Shown here in pieces: positions 1-5,902 of a stretch of 6,346 bases of DNA. This DNA is from Phycisphaeraceae bacterium (lineage in GTDB: Bacteria; Planctomycetota; Phycisphaerae; Phycisphaerales; Phycisphaeraceae), in contig JAESSU010000409.1 of the NCBI GenBank assembly GCA_016763955.1, forward strand, positions 1 to 6,346, written 5' to 3'. The first letter of the stretch is position 1. Each line of letters starts with the position of its first letter. The notes under the pieces are model-generated. The model was not told where the DNA came from, ran no database searches, and worked only from the letters and a program-made list of their open reading frames with translations. Both the position numbers and the translations under genes were made by a program.

Positions 1-1
1 C

Positions 2-1225
2 GCCGCGCAGGGCATTGGCATTGACCTTTTTTTTGGTGGCGGGGACTATGAACATAACCAACTTGCTAAGGGTGTAAAACCCATCGGTTCTAACGCGTTT
101 TTGCCCATCACAATTCCGATCAAACTTCCGGGGGGCATGCTTAAAGAGATTTATCCTACGGACAACATCGGCGGCGAACCGCTTTATCATCCCAAGCTTT
201 CATGGGCTGGTGTGGTGCTTGCAAGCTTTGGGATTATCTACAATACCGATGTTTTACAAATGCTAAATCTCGAATCGCCAGTCACTTGGTCTGATCTAAA
301 AAAACCTAGTTATCAGGGATATTTGGCGCTAGCAGACCCTGCACACTCTGGCTCACTGGCTCAGACTTATAACACGATTCTTAGACGTGAAGGTTGGAAC
401 CAAGGTTGGGCATTACTACGCAGAATTTTTGCTAATAGCCGCTACTTTACATCCGGTGCGTCCAAAGTCCCCGTCGATGTTTCCTCCGGAGAAGCGGCAG
501 CAGGAATGTGCATCGACTTTTATGGCAGGTATCAGGCGGGCGCGATCGGCAGCAATCGCATCGGCTACATTGATCCGCCTTTTGTCACAGCCGTCACCGC
601 AGACCCCATTTCAATTCTCCGAGGTGCACCAAGCCCGCAACTCGCAAATGAATTCGTCATCTGGCTATTGCAAAAGGACTCGCAAAAACTCTGGCAACGA
701 AAACTCGGTGAGCCCAACGGCCCGTTGCAATTTGAACTCCGTCGTCAACCCATTCGTCGTGACTTGTACACTCAAAACGAAATGAAACATTGGGCTGATC
801 AGCAAATCAAACCCTTTGAAAACGCCCGCAAGTTTCCAAAGGGCACACCCAACTATTACAACTATGTCGCTCCTGTTGCGCACAGCATGGCAATTGATAT
901 TCACGAAGATTTATGTAAAGCATGGCGGGCATTAAACGCGAATCCGAACCACCCAAAGATCAAAAAAATGTGGGAGCTATTTGATGCGATGCCTGTGCCG
1001 TTGCAATTAAAATGGGACTCGATTGAGATTGCCCAGCAATGGGAACAGATCATTGAATCAGAAAATGATCCCCGCCGTGATCAAGTCGTAGTAAGTATGA
1101 AGTCTCATTACAATGCTTTGAAAAAGCGTTGGCAAGATCACGACCAAATGCTCAAAGACCGCCTAGTCTGGACGCTCTTCTTCCGAGAGAACTACCGCAA
1201 AATCGTGAAGATGGCTCATGAATAA
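2..1225 (+). CDS. ABC transporter extracellular solute-binding protein (5'-truncated by window edge)
   Basis: This is the C-terminal 407 residues of a periplasmic solute-binding protein that would deliver a ligand to an ABC importer. The frame is open to the left edge, and the upstream residues (GIDLFFGGGDYE) are already family-like, so the TTG at 101 is not the real start. Matching features of the iron(III)/AfuA-FbpA-like group are the lobe-crossing segment with FGIIYNTD (visible residues about 76-83), the W-x-DL-x-x-P-x-YQGYLALADP block (about 96-113), the DPPF loop (about 191-194), ADPISILRGAPSP (about 200-212) and ANEFVIWLLQKDSQKLW (about 215-231). About 170 residues follow the last recognisable block. 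They are rich in charged and aromatic residues and helical in character, longer than usual for this family. The ligand cannot be told from the sequence. The signal peptide and any lipobox lie outside the window. The gene converges on psd with 59 bases between them, and I see no clear terminator there, only a short TGTTGT-T-ACAACA repeat at 1263-1275. Confidence 0.85.
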   Translation, partial: AAQGIGIDLFFGGGDYEHNQLAKGVKPIGSNAFLPITIPIKLPGGMLKEIYPTDNIGGEPLYHPKLSWAGVVLASFGIIYNTDVLQMLNLESPVTWSDLKKPSYQGYLALADPAHSGSLAQTYNTILRREGWNQGWALLRRIFANSRYFTSGASKVPVDVSSGEAAAGMCIDFYGRYQAGAIGSNRIGYIDPPFVTAVTADPISILRGAPSPQLANEFVIWLLQKDSQKLWQRKLGEPNGPLQFELRRQPIRRDLYTQNEMKHWADQQIKPFENARKFPKGTPNYYNYVAPVAHSMAIDIHEDLCKAWRALNANPNHPKIKKMWELFDAMPVPLQLKWDSIEIAQQWEQIIESENDPRRDQVVVSMKSHYNALKKRWQDHDQMLKDRLVWTLFFRENYRKIVKMAHE

Positions 1226-1284
1226 ATCTGTGATAGGTTGATCATGCGAGCCACAAAAGCGTTGTTGTTACAACAGTATTGTCA

Positions 1285-2463
1285 TTAGAAGAGCATGGGT
1301 GTGTCGTCGTCATCGGACTTTTTTTTGTCGGATGTGCTGTCGGAAGAGGATTGAGGTTCTTCATCAGGTTGATCCTGATCCTCTTCTTCAACCTCGGTAT
1401 CGTCTTCCTCTTCTGTAACTAACTCTTGGACGTTAGCGTCGGTTGCTTCTTCTTCTTCTTCTTCGTCGTCGTCGTCGTCATCGTCATCAACCAATTCCTC
1501 TTCGGACTCTTCATCATCAGCATCGGTTTCAATGGGATCATTTTCCGGGGCTTCCGGGGTGTCTTCAGATGAATCTTCATCAATGGCATCGACGCTGTCG
1601 GTTGCTTGCTCGTTTTCTTCTTCGAGCTGCTCGTCGTTGATGGTTACTTCGTCAGCGAGTTGCTCTGATTCCGTGGCATCTAACACTTCTGGCTGTTGCG
1701 CGGTATCAACTAAAGTGACGGTTTCTTGGGATGCGGTATCGTTCGTATTCTCTTCGACAGTTGTGGGCTGCGTTTGGCCTTCTTGATATTCTTCGTCTTC
1801 AAGGGTTGGGCCCATGTTGACGTTGGCAAGGATGGTGGTTCCGCCGTAGACATATTGTCCTTGTTCGACGATGACTTGCGGATTAAAGCGAGCGGGGATG
1901 TAGAGTTCAGTGGTTGATCCGAGTTTGATAATGCCGATGCGTTGGCCGCGTTGGATTACTGCGCCTGTGTTAATGGTGCAGCAGATGGTTCGGGCGCAAA
2001 GTCCTGCAACTTGTCTTACTGCTGCCACGATATCACGGCGGATGGGGTGTGCGAAGATTAGCAGGTTGTACTCGTTGACTTCTGCTGATTTAGGGTTGAG
2101 CACATTTAGATGCTCGCCGGGTTTATGGGTGATGGAGGTGACCACGCCATGGATGGGGGATCGGTTGATGTGGACATCAAAGACACTTAGGAAGATTCGC
2201 ACACAGATAGCTGGGCCGTTAAAGGGTTCGAAGAATTCGACTTCGTGGATGGATGAGACTTTACCATCAGCGGGTGAAACCATGATTCCGCGTTGGGTGG
2301 GGATCGGTCGATCTGGGTCTCGAAAAAAGAGCATTAGGCCGAGTGTGGCAATGATCAATGGGATTGATAACCACCACCATCCTGCGAGGATAGCGGTTGC
2401 GGATAACAGAAGACCGATCACAAGGATGGTCGTCCACTCGGATTTGGCGTGTGGGCTTAGCAT
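1285..2463 (-). CDS. psd: Phosphatidylserine decarboxylase proenzyme, short type, with long acidic C-terminal tail
   Basis: The enzyme decarboxylates phosphatidylserine to phosphatidylethanolamine at the inner membrane using a self-generated pyruvoyl group. Residues 12-46 form two closely spaced hydrophobic segments leading into FFRDPDRPIP (46-55), typical of the short PS-decarboxylase-related family. VSPADGKV (62-69), FLSVFDVHINRSP (91-103) and the LGST processing site (181-184) follow. By family knowledge, cleavage before Ser183 makes the alpha and beta chains and the pyruvoyl cofactor. The catalytic part ends near residue 218, the normal length for this family. Residues 221-392 are an extra disordered tail dominated by Asp and Glu, with eight Asp then six Glu at 326-339, and ending in Lys-Lys-Lys-Ser and Asp-rich residues. 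After cleavage the tail would belong to the small pyruvoyl chain. The ATG at 2463 lies 21 bases after the stop of the HTH-membrane gene, so co-transcription is likely. Its Shine-Dalgarno is weak, which suggests translational coupling. No pssA, a common neighbour, is visible. The decarboxylase call is firm; archaetidylserine-like substrates cannot be excluded. Confidence 0.93.
   Translation of the reverse strand: MLSPHAKSEWTTILVIGLLLSATAILAGWWWLSIPLIIATLGLMLFFRDPDRPIPTQRGIMVSPADGKVSSIHEVEFFEPFNGPAICVRIFLSVFDVHINRSPIHGVVTSITHKPGEHLNVLNPKSAEVNEYNLLIFAHPIRRDIVAAVRQVAGLCARTICCTINTGAVIQRGQRIGIIKLGSTTELYIPARFNPQVIVEQGQYVYGGTTILANVNMGPTLEDEEYQEGQTQPTTVEENTNDTASQETVTLVDTAQQPEVLDATESEQLADEVTINDEQLEEENEQATDSVDAIDEDSSEDTPEAPENDPIETDADDEESEEELVDDDDDDDDEEEEEEATDANVQELVTEEEDDTEVEEEDQDQPDEEPQSSSDSTSDKKKSDDDDTPMLF
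1447..1488 (-). repeat. Trinucleotide tract encoding the Asp8-Glu6 run of the Psd tail
   Basis: On the plus strand there are six TTC triplets (1447-1464), then five GTC triplets (1465-1479), then ATC, GTC, ATC to 1488. In the psd frame these read as eight Asp codons followed by six Glu codons. Pure triplet runs inside a coding region can gain or lose whole codons by replication slippage without breaking the frame, so the length of the acidic run may vary between strains. Confidence 0.85.
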
Positions 2464-2484
2464 GGTAGTTTCGTGAGCAAGATT

Positions 2485-4029
2485 TTAACGAGCGAGTTTC
2501 GGTCCGACAACCATACCAATGATTCCGAACAGAATACTTGCGCCCAATAGTCCGCCGCAGTAGGTGTAAAGCGAACTGGAGTTTTCTGCAATCATTGGGA
2601 TCAGGACGCTAGTTCCTCCATAAAGGGCTGATGTCATCACCATAAAGATTGCGACGAGTGCGATAATCGCGACGCTGAGCATGCCGCTGGTAAAGCCGCT
2701 CCATGCCGGATCAAAAGGTTCAGCGGGGATCATGTTCATGCCCGCAGGCGTTTGTGCGGCACGTTTATTAGCGGGTGCTGCTTCAACGATTGTTTCTATT
2801 GCGACGGCATCGTCGACGACTTGGGCTTCTGCGATGGCGGTTCCCATAGCAGAAGCGTTTCCTGTTGCTGAGCTGATGGCTGATGCGTCAGCATGTGATG
2901 CTTCGAGTGTGACATCACCGTCGAACACGCCTGATGAGCCCGCTGCTGTGTCCATCTGTGAGTCGGTGAGACTTTCGCCTGCTGCGCTGCCGCCGGTGGG
3001 ATAGATTTCATCGAGCAGTTCTGCACCAAGGCTTGTGTCGTCACTTTCGCGTGTTAGGTCCAGAAGACCACTACCTGATCCGATGGAATCTAAAGAGAGA
3101 TCATCATCATCTGAAATGCCCGGTTGGGTGACGATGGTCGCAGCCATGGGGTCTGCTTCGTCTACTTCACCTGCGTCGAATACGCTGATGCCGGTGGATT
3201 GTTTTGTGTTTTCAACTTCGTGGCTTGTGGGGTTGTCTTTAAGGTTTAGTGAGTCTGCACCCGCGGCAGATCCGCCTAAGTCATCTAAGGCTAGCCCAAG
3301 TCCGCTAGAACCTTCTTTAGGGTCTAGGTTCAGTTCCATATTGGTGTCTGTTTGGGCAAGTGTGATGTCGTCAGTGTCATCTGAGAAATTGGTGTCATCT
3401 AGGCTGAGGCTGATCCCCGAACCCGCGGCATTGACATCAAGGCCTGATCCGATTTCGCTTAATCCGATGTCATCAAGTCCGGTGCCTGTACCTGTGGCTT
3501 GCATGCCTAGACCGCTTTCACCAAGTCCTGTTGCAGAAAGGCCGATGTCTGAACCGCCACTAAGTGCGCCTGTGTCTGAAAGGGGCATGCTTGTATTGCC
3601 CGCAGAGTCCTTAGGTGTGTTTATTTCACCTGTATCATCTAGGCCTGTGTCTGAAAGGGGGATGATGCCTGTTCCGCCGGAGCCATCAAGGCTAATTGCG
3701 CCCGTATCTCCGGAGTCATCTAATGAGATCATGCCCGTATCATCACTGCCTGCAATGGACAGATCGCCTGTATCACCGAGGTTGAGGTTGCCTAGTGTGC
3801 CTGTGTCATCAAGGGAGTTAAGGGCACTATCACCTGAGAGTCCGATGGAGTCGCCCATGGATTCGTCGCTGGCAGCTAGTGTATCGACTTGGCCACGTTT
3901 AAACAGTAGTTTGTCACGGTCACGGAATGGCTGTAATTCGCCTCGGCTGACCATCTGTTTAAGACCAGCTTCGTCTACCCCGAGTTTCGCGGCAGCTTCT
4001 TCTTGGCTATAGAATTCCATTTTGGCCAT
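2485..4029 (-). CDS. HTH (MerR/excisionase-type) domain protein with DTG-repeat linker and two C-terminal membrane segments
   Basis: This is a 514-residue protein of unknown role in three parts. Residues 4-53 match the HTH_17/excisionase-type fold: YSQEEAAAKLGVDEAGLKQ gives the two helices, and the GELQPFRDRDKLLFKRGQVD stretch gives the wing and following helix, so DNA binding is likely. Residues 54-430 are low-complexity, rich in Asp, Ser, Thr and Gly, with degenerate DTG units at about 74-155. They have almost no aromatic residues and are probably disordered. Residues about 449-469 and 489-509 are hydrophobic segments joined by a short loop, and the protein ends in PKLAR. The positive-inside rule and the need for the HTH domain to reach DNA put both ends in the cytoplasm. 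The ATG at 4029 is preceded by AGGAG at 8 bases; an in-frame ATG at 4020 is less well placed. It is the first gene of a probable operon with psd. I infer a membrane-tethered DNA-binding protein or a scaffold. The HTH fold could also serve protein-protein contact. Confidence 0.85.
   Translation of the reverse strand: MAKMEFYSQEEAAAKLGVDEAGLKQMVSRGELQPFRDRDKLLFKRGQVDTLAASDESMGDSIGLSGDSALNSLDDTGTLGNLNLGDTGDLSIAGSDDTGMISLDDSGDTGAISLDGSGGTGIIPLSDTGLDDTGEINTPKDSAGNTSMPLSDTGALSGGSDIGLSATGLGESGLGMQATGTGTGLDDIGLSEIGSGLDVNAAGSGISLSLDDTNFSDDTDDITLAQTDTNMELNLDPKEGSSGLGLALDDLGGSAAGADSLNLKDNPTSHEVENTKQSTGISVFDAGEVDEADPMAATIVTQPGISDDDDLSLDSIGSGSGLLDLTRESDDTSLGAELLDEIYPTGGSAAGESLTDSQMDTAAGSSGVFDGDVTLEASHADASAISSATGNASAMGTAIAEAQVVDDAVAIETIVEAAPANKRAAQTPAGMNMIPAEPFDPAWSGFTSGMLSVAIIALVAIFMVMTSALYGGTSVLIPMIAENSSSLYTYCGGLLGASILFGIIGMVVGPKLAR
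3565..3810 (-). repeat. Degenerate DTG-repeat region of the HTH-membrane protein, with an exact 18-bp direct repeat
   Basis: Residues about 74-155 hold at least eight short units of the form (D/S)DTG or GDTG, spaced roughly 5-18 residues apart and often followed by a hydrophobic-Ser-Leu segment. At the DNA level the 18-mer GCCTGTGTCTGAAAGGGG occurs exactly at 3568-3585 and again at 3643-3660, both times encoding PLSDTG. This points to growth of the region by local duplication. Similar DTG/GLG units continue more loosely to about residue 215. Confidence 0.8.
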
Positions 4030-4037
4030 TGGTGGAT

Positions 4038-4042
4038 CTCCT
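4038..4042 (-). promoter_or_regulatory. Ribosome binding site of the HTH-membrane protein gene
   Basis: CTCCT on the plus strand reads AGGAG on the minus strand, with 8 bases to the ATG at 4029. The spacing favours this ATG over the in-frame ATG three codons later at 4020. Confidence 0.8.
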
Positions 4043-4244
4043 GCCCAAAAAATTGAGCCAAGGCTTAAAGACTAATGTTGTCAACTTTAATAGTATGTTT
4101 ATCGGTGAACCAGAGGTATCCGGTTGAGTTTGTTAAACTATTGAGGATTCAACCAGCTTAACCCGTGTACTTTAGATCAATTTTACCATCTGTACAACCC
4201 ATAGGACAAGGCCGTTGGCAAACTTTCTGATACGGGCGGTTCTC

Positions 4245-4258
4245 ATTGTGAGCACAAT
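4245..4258. promoter_or_regulatory. Perfect 6-2-6 palindrome, possible operator
   Basis: ATTGTG-AG-CACAAT is an exact inverted repeat with a 2-base centre. It ends 44 bases before the -35 box at 4303 and sits in the control region shared by the two divergent units. This shape suits a dimeric transcription factor. Arms of this size also resemble LacI-family and CRP-like half sites, but no regulator can be named. It could control either direction, or be fortuitous. Confidence 0.4.
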
Positions 4259-4302
4259 ACGTCAAACATATCGAAAATTGGGATAAAATGGGGGGTGCAG
4301 AG

Positions 4303-4331
4303 TTGACAACGAGCTGAGCATTGCACATAAT
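4303..4331 (+). promoter_or_regulatory. Sigma70-type promoter of the 103-residue gene
   Basis: A perfect -35 box TTGACA (4303-4308), a 17-base spacer and a -10 box CATAAT (4326-4331, five of six consensus bases) predict transcription from about 4338. The leader would be about 28 bases, so the in-frame TTG at 4321 cannot be the start and the ATG at 4366 is used. The match suggests strong constitutive expression. Confidence 0.78.
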
Positions 4332-4352
4332 GCGTTGCTCACCGCGAATTCA

Positions 4353-4358
4353 AGAGGA
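4353..4358 (+). promoter_or_regulatory. Ribosome binding site fixing the ATG at 4366
   Basis: AGAGGA, with core GAGG at 4354-4357, lies 8 bases before the ATG at 4366. It supports the 103-residue form over a longer form starting at 4321. Confidence 0.75.
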
Positions 4359-4365
4359 ATTAGAT

Positions 4366-4677
4366 ATGGATATCCAAATCGGCACTAACGTTCAAGTCAA
4401 GGTTGTTAAGCAGCCTACAAACGAAGCCGCTGTTAAAACACTACGTCGTGTCCTTGCTAAGGATGCAGTTATCAAGGAAGAAAAGAAGCGTTTGGACAAG
4501 GTGGCTGATGCTAACCTCAAGTTCAAGTCGCGTGGCGGTCGTCTTTGGATTCAACGTATGGTCAAGATTCACCCTGTTAAGGGTGTTCTAGGCGAACAAG
4601 GCGTTGTCTTTGCAAGTGCAGACGTGATTGCTGATCTTAAGAGCGTGGCTCGATTTGTCGAAGTCAGCCCTGCCTAA
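4366..4677 (+). CDS. Small basic protein of unknown function (103 residues)
   Basis: I do not recognise the family. The protein has about 20 Lys/Arg against about 11 Asp/Glu, so it is clearly basic, with no signal peptide or membrane segment and no Cys. By eye: a short beta-like start (VQVKVV, 8-13), a charged helical stretch (about 18-48) with LRRVLAKD and EEKKRLDK, then a conserved-looking core KFKSRGGRLWIQRMVKIHP (52-70), then GVLGEQGVVFASADVIADL (73-91) ending in a small helix. The SRGGR segment is the kind of sequence that contacts nucleic acid. Expression signals are strong: near-consensus promoter, good Shine-Dalgarno, own terminator. A hairpin CGAAGC-loop-GCTTCG at 4679-4695 follows the stop directly. 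The neighbours rplY and pth belong to translation, which fits a ribosome- or nucleoid-associated role, but that is inference from charge and context only. Confidence 0.82.
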   Translation: MDIQIGTNVQVKVVKQPTNEAAVKTLRRVLAKDAVIKEEKKRLDKVADANLKFKSRGGRLWIQRMVKIHPVKGVLGEQGVVFASADVIADLKSVARFVEVSPA

Positions 4678-4726
4678 TCGAAGCTCACCGCTTCGCTTGA
4701 CGATCTATTAAGAAAACAGAATATAG

Positions 4727-4765
4727 CAAGACCCGTGTTCTACTTGAACGCGGGTCTTGTTCTTT
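4727..4765 (+). terminator. Intrinsic terminator after the 103-residue gene
   Basis: Left arm 4727-4740 and right arm 4746-4759 form a 14-bp stem with a single T-G wobble around a TACTT loop, followed by TTCTTT (4760-4765). The GC-rich AGACCCG/CGGGTCT part sits towards the base. It lies about 50 bases after the stop codon. The upstream A-rich side (AAGAAAA at about 4710-4716) is further away, so it should work mainly in the plus direction. Confidence 0.85.
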
Positions 4766-5132
4766 ACGCTAAGTTCGAGTTCTGTTTGGAACCCCTGTTT
4801 TGTGTGAAGACGAGGCTACTTAAGTGTGCTTAATCCCAGATATCAGTATGCTAGGAGGTTGTCATCGCTGAATTGATGGTCTTGAAAAAATTCTTGCCCC
4901 AAGTATCTCAAGATAACTTCCGGGGAGCCCGCCGGAATCTGCTTGTGCAGCTTCTCGAGGCTTGTCTGAAATTCGTCAATGAATCCTGACGGTCTACAAG
5001 TGCTTTATTGCAGCTGTTTTGTATTGGATCACGATCAGCATTGTTACAGGAAATAGCTGCGACACTTCCGGGGGGGTGTGTCACTGATGCATCGCAAGAT
5101 GCAATACGTGACGTTTTAGCTGCAATAAAAGA
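4766..5132. other. Gene-poor stretch with possible gene remnants
   Basis: No intact gene is supported. In the plus strand one frame is open from 4855 to the TAA at 5134, broken only by TGA at 4987. The part after the break ends in LLQEIAATLPGG and DAIRDVLAAIKD and looks protein-like. An AGGAGG at 4853-4858 precedes it, but the nearest ATG (4876) is 17 bases away. Codon-aligned on the minus strand, 5004 to 4843 is open for 53 codons (LEKLHKQIPAGSPEVILRYL and so on) without a usable start. At most one of the two can be real. Also present are a GCAA-loop hairpin (5088-5103), an inverted repeat TTCCGG/CCGGAA (4918-4937) and a run of seven G (5070-5076). Decayed coding DNA or untranslated spacer are both possible. 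Confidence 0.35.
5088..5103. repeat. Short hairpin with GCAA loop downstream of pth
   Basis: TGCATC (5088-5093) and GATGCA (5098-5103) form a perfect 6-bp stem around GCAA, a GNRA-type loop if transcribed in the plus direction. On the minus strand it lies about 30 bases after the pth stop, but no T-run follows, so it is not a standard intrinsic terminator. It may protect the 3' end of the pth message or be fortuitous. Confidence 0.4.
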
Positions 5133-5702
5133 CTAAGTGTTGCGACTGTTGTATGTGCTCATTGCGGTGGGCAGATCACTTTTGAGCCAGCAGGCAACGG
5201 CATCACAGGTATTTTCTAATGCGATATTCAGCCGGTCTTTTTGATCTTCGGTTAGGCGGCCAAGTACATATTTAACCTGCGGGATTCTGCCCCGAGGATC
5301 AATGCCCAAGCGAAGGCGTGGGTAATCTTGAGTCCCTAGTGCGCGTTGGATGTCGATAAGTCCGTTATGGCCGCCGGCTGAACCTGATGCTCGCAAGCGG
5401 ATATTGCCTGCATCCAAAGCCAGATCATCAACCAGTACGATGAGTTGGGTTTGCGAGTTGAGTTTGTAAAAATTGATTGCTTCAGCGATAGCCACGCCAG
5501 ACTTATTCATGAAAGTCGTGGGTTTGAGTAATAGCACACGTTCGCCGCTGATGTGTCCTTCAGCGGTGATTGAATGAAACTGTGATCGACTTGGTGTGAG
5601 GTTGAACTTTTTAATAAGTCGATCAATTGCTAGAAAGCCAGCATTGTGTCGGGTGTTTTCGTATTCTTTGCCGGGATTGCCCAAGCCTGCGATGATGTAC
5701 AT
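5133..5702 (-). CDS. pth: Peptidyl-tRNA hydrolase
   Basis: The cytoplasmic enzyme cleaves the ester bond of peptidyl-tRNAs released early from ribosomes, recycling tRNA. The length of 189 residues is normal. Family residues are all present: GLGNPG (6-11) with Asn9, NTRHNAGF (16-23) with catalytic His19, KPTTFMNKSG (60-69) with Asn66, VDDLAL (91-96) with Asp92, and GSAGGHNGL (107-115) with Asn113. RLRLGIDPRG (129-138) and the C-terminal PTAMSTYN (178-185) also match. Asp92 is preceded by Val where E. coli has His; this is a minor variation. The ATG at 5702 places the IIAGLGNPG strand at the usual distance from the N-terminus. The Shine-Dalgarno is poor. The gene follows rplY in the same direction, as in many bacteria, but a terminator and 230 bases separate them, so it probably has its own promoter, which I cannot place. 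Its stop overlaps the end of the open frame on the plus strand by a few bases. Confidence 0.96.
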   Translation of the reverse strand: MYIIAGLGNPGKEYENTRHNAGFLAIDRLIKKFNLTPSRSQFHSITAEGHISGERVLLLKPTTFMNKSGVAIAEAINFYKLNSQTQLIVLVDDLALDAGNIRLRASGSAGGHNGLIDIQRALGTQDYPRLRLGIDPRGRIPQVKYVLGRLTEDQKDRLNIALENTCDAVACWLKSDLPTAMSTYNSRNT

Positions 5703-5789
5703 GTTTAAATTGTTCCGTCGTTAATAGAAGTCTCATTTGATGCTCATCAGGCATGGTCTTGCCCGTGATGAAAACGCTTGTAGGCATAA

Positions 5790-5821
5790 AACCCAAGGCG
5801 GGTGGTTCGGGGCCAAGGGTT
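5790..5821. repeat. Imperfect inverted repeat in the pth leader region
   Basis: Arms AACCCAAGGC (5790-5799) and GCCAAGGGTT (5812-5821) pair as five bases, a symmetrical AA/AA internal loop, then three bases, around a 12-base G-rich loop. It lies about 90 bases before the pth start. No T-run follows on either strand, so it is not a terminator. It may be a leader RNA structure or a protein-binding site. Confidence 0.4.
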
Positions 5822-5870
5822 GGGGGGCATCAGCAATAGAGACTATTGATAGTTGGTGTATATGGTACAC

Positions 5871-5902
5871 AAAAAAAAGACCTCGCACCGTGGTACGAGG
5901 TC
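5871..5902 (-). terminator. Intrinsic terminator after rplY
   Basis: Read on the minus strand, GACCTCG (5902-5896) pairs with CGAGGTC (5885-5879) in a perfect 7-bp GC-rich stem. Inner GGT/ACC complementarity may extend it. Eight T (5878-5871) follow at once. It starts about 30 bases after the rplY stop. On the plus strand the same hairpin is followed by CTTTTATT, so it may also act weakly in that direction. Confidence 0.9.

Larger units (their letters stand above)
4030..4302. other. Divergent intergenic region between the HTH-membrane gene and the 103-residue gene
   Basis: No coding frame is convincing here. The stretch is AT-rich. Besides the Shine-Dalgarno at 4038-4042, it holds a perfect palindrome at 4245-4258 and a looser inverted pair, GGTTGA at about 4122-4127 and TCAACC at about 4150-4155. 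The minus-strand promoter for the HTH-psd unit should lie here. A TTGACA on the minus strand at 4084-4079 has no acceptable -10 at 16-18 bases, so I do not assign a promoter. Confidence 0.6.

Noticed and set aside
101..1225. TTG at 101 as the start of the solute-binding protein
   Set aside because: The same frame is open to the left edge and encodes family-like sequence upstream (GIDLFFGGGDYE), so the gene is truncated by the window.
1263..1275. TGTTGT-T-ACAACA as a terminator between the convergent genes
   Set aside because: A one-base loop cannot form, the alternative stem is only 4 bp and AT-rich, and no T-run follows on either strand.
1532..2476. Plus-strand open frames opposite psd
   Set aside because: They oppose conserved Psd motifs, and their products are antisense-type Ser/Arg-rich sequence.
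3035..4012. Plus-strand open frame of 325 codons opposite the HTH-membrane gene
   Set aside because: It is a Ser/Pro-rich mirror of the low-complexity DTG-type codons on the other strand, with no domain. The minus-strand gene has an HTH domain, membrane segments and a Shine-Dalgarno.
4261..4289. Second plus-strand promoter with -10 TAAAAT at 4284-4289
   Set aside because: The hexamer 17 bases upstream (GTCAAA) is a poor -35, and the downstream promoter at 4303-4331 is much better.
4321..4365. TTG at 4321 as an upstream start for the 103-residue protein
   Set aside because: It overlaps the promoter and lies before the predicted transcription start; the ATG at 4366 has a well-spaced Shine-Dalgarno.
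4987..4989. In-frame TGA as a selenocysteine codon
   Set aside because: No convincing stem-loop follows the TGA, no selenoprotein family is recognisable, and the surrounding frame is itself uncertain.
5800..5821. GGTTCGGGGCC resembling a tRNA T-arm
   Set aside because: No acceptor, D or anticodon stems can be formed around it on either strand.
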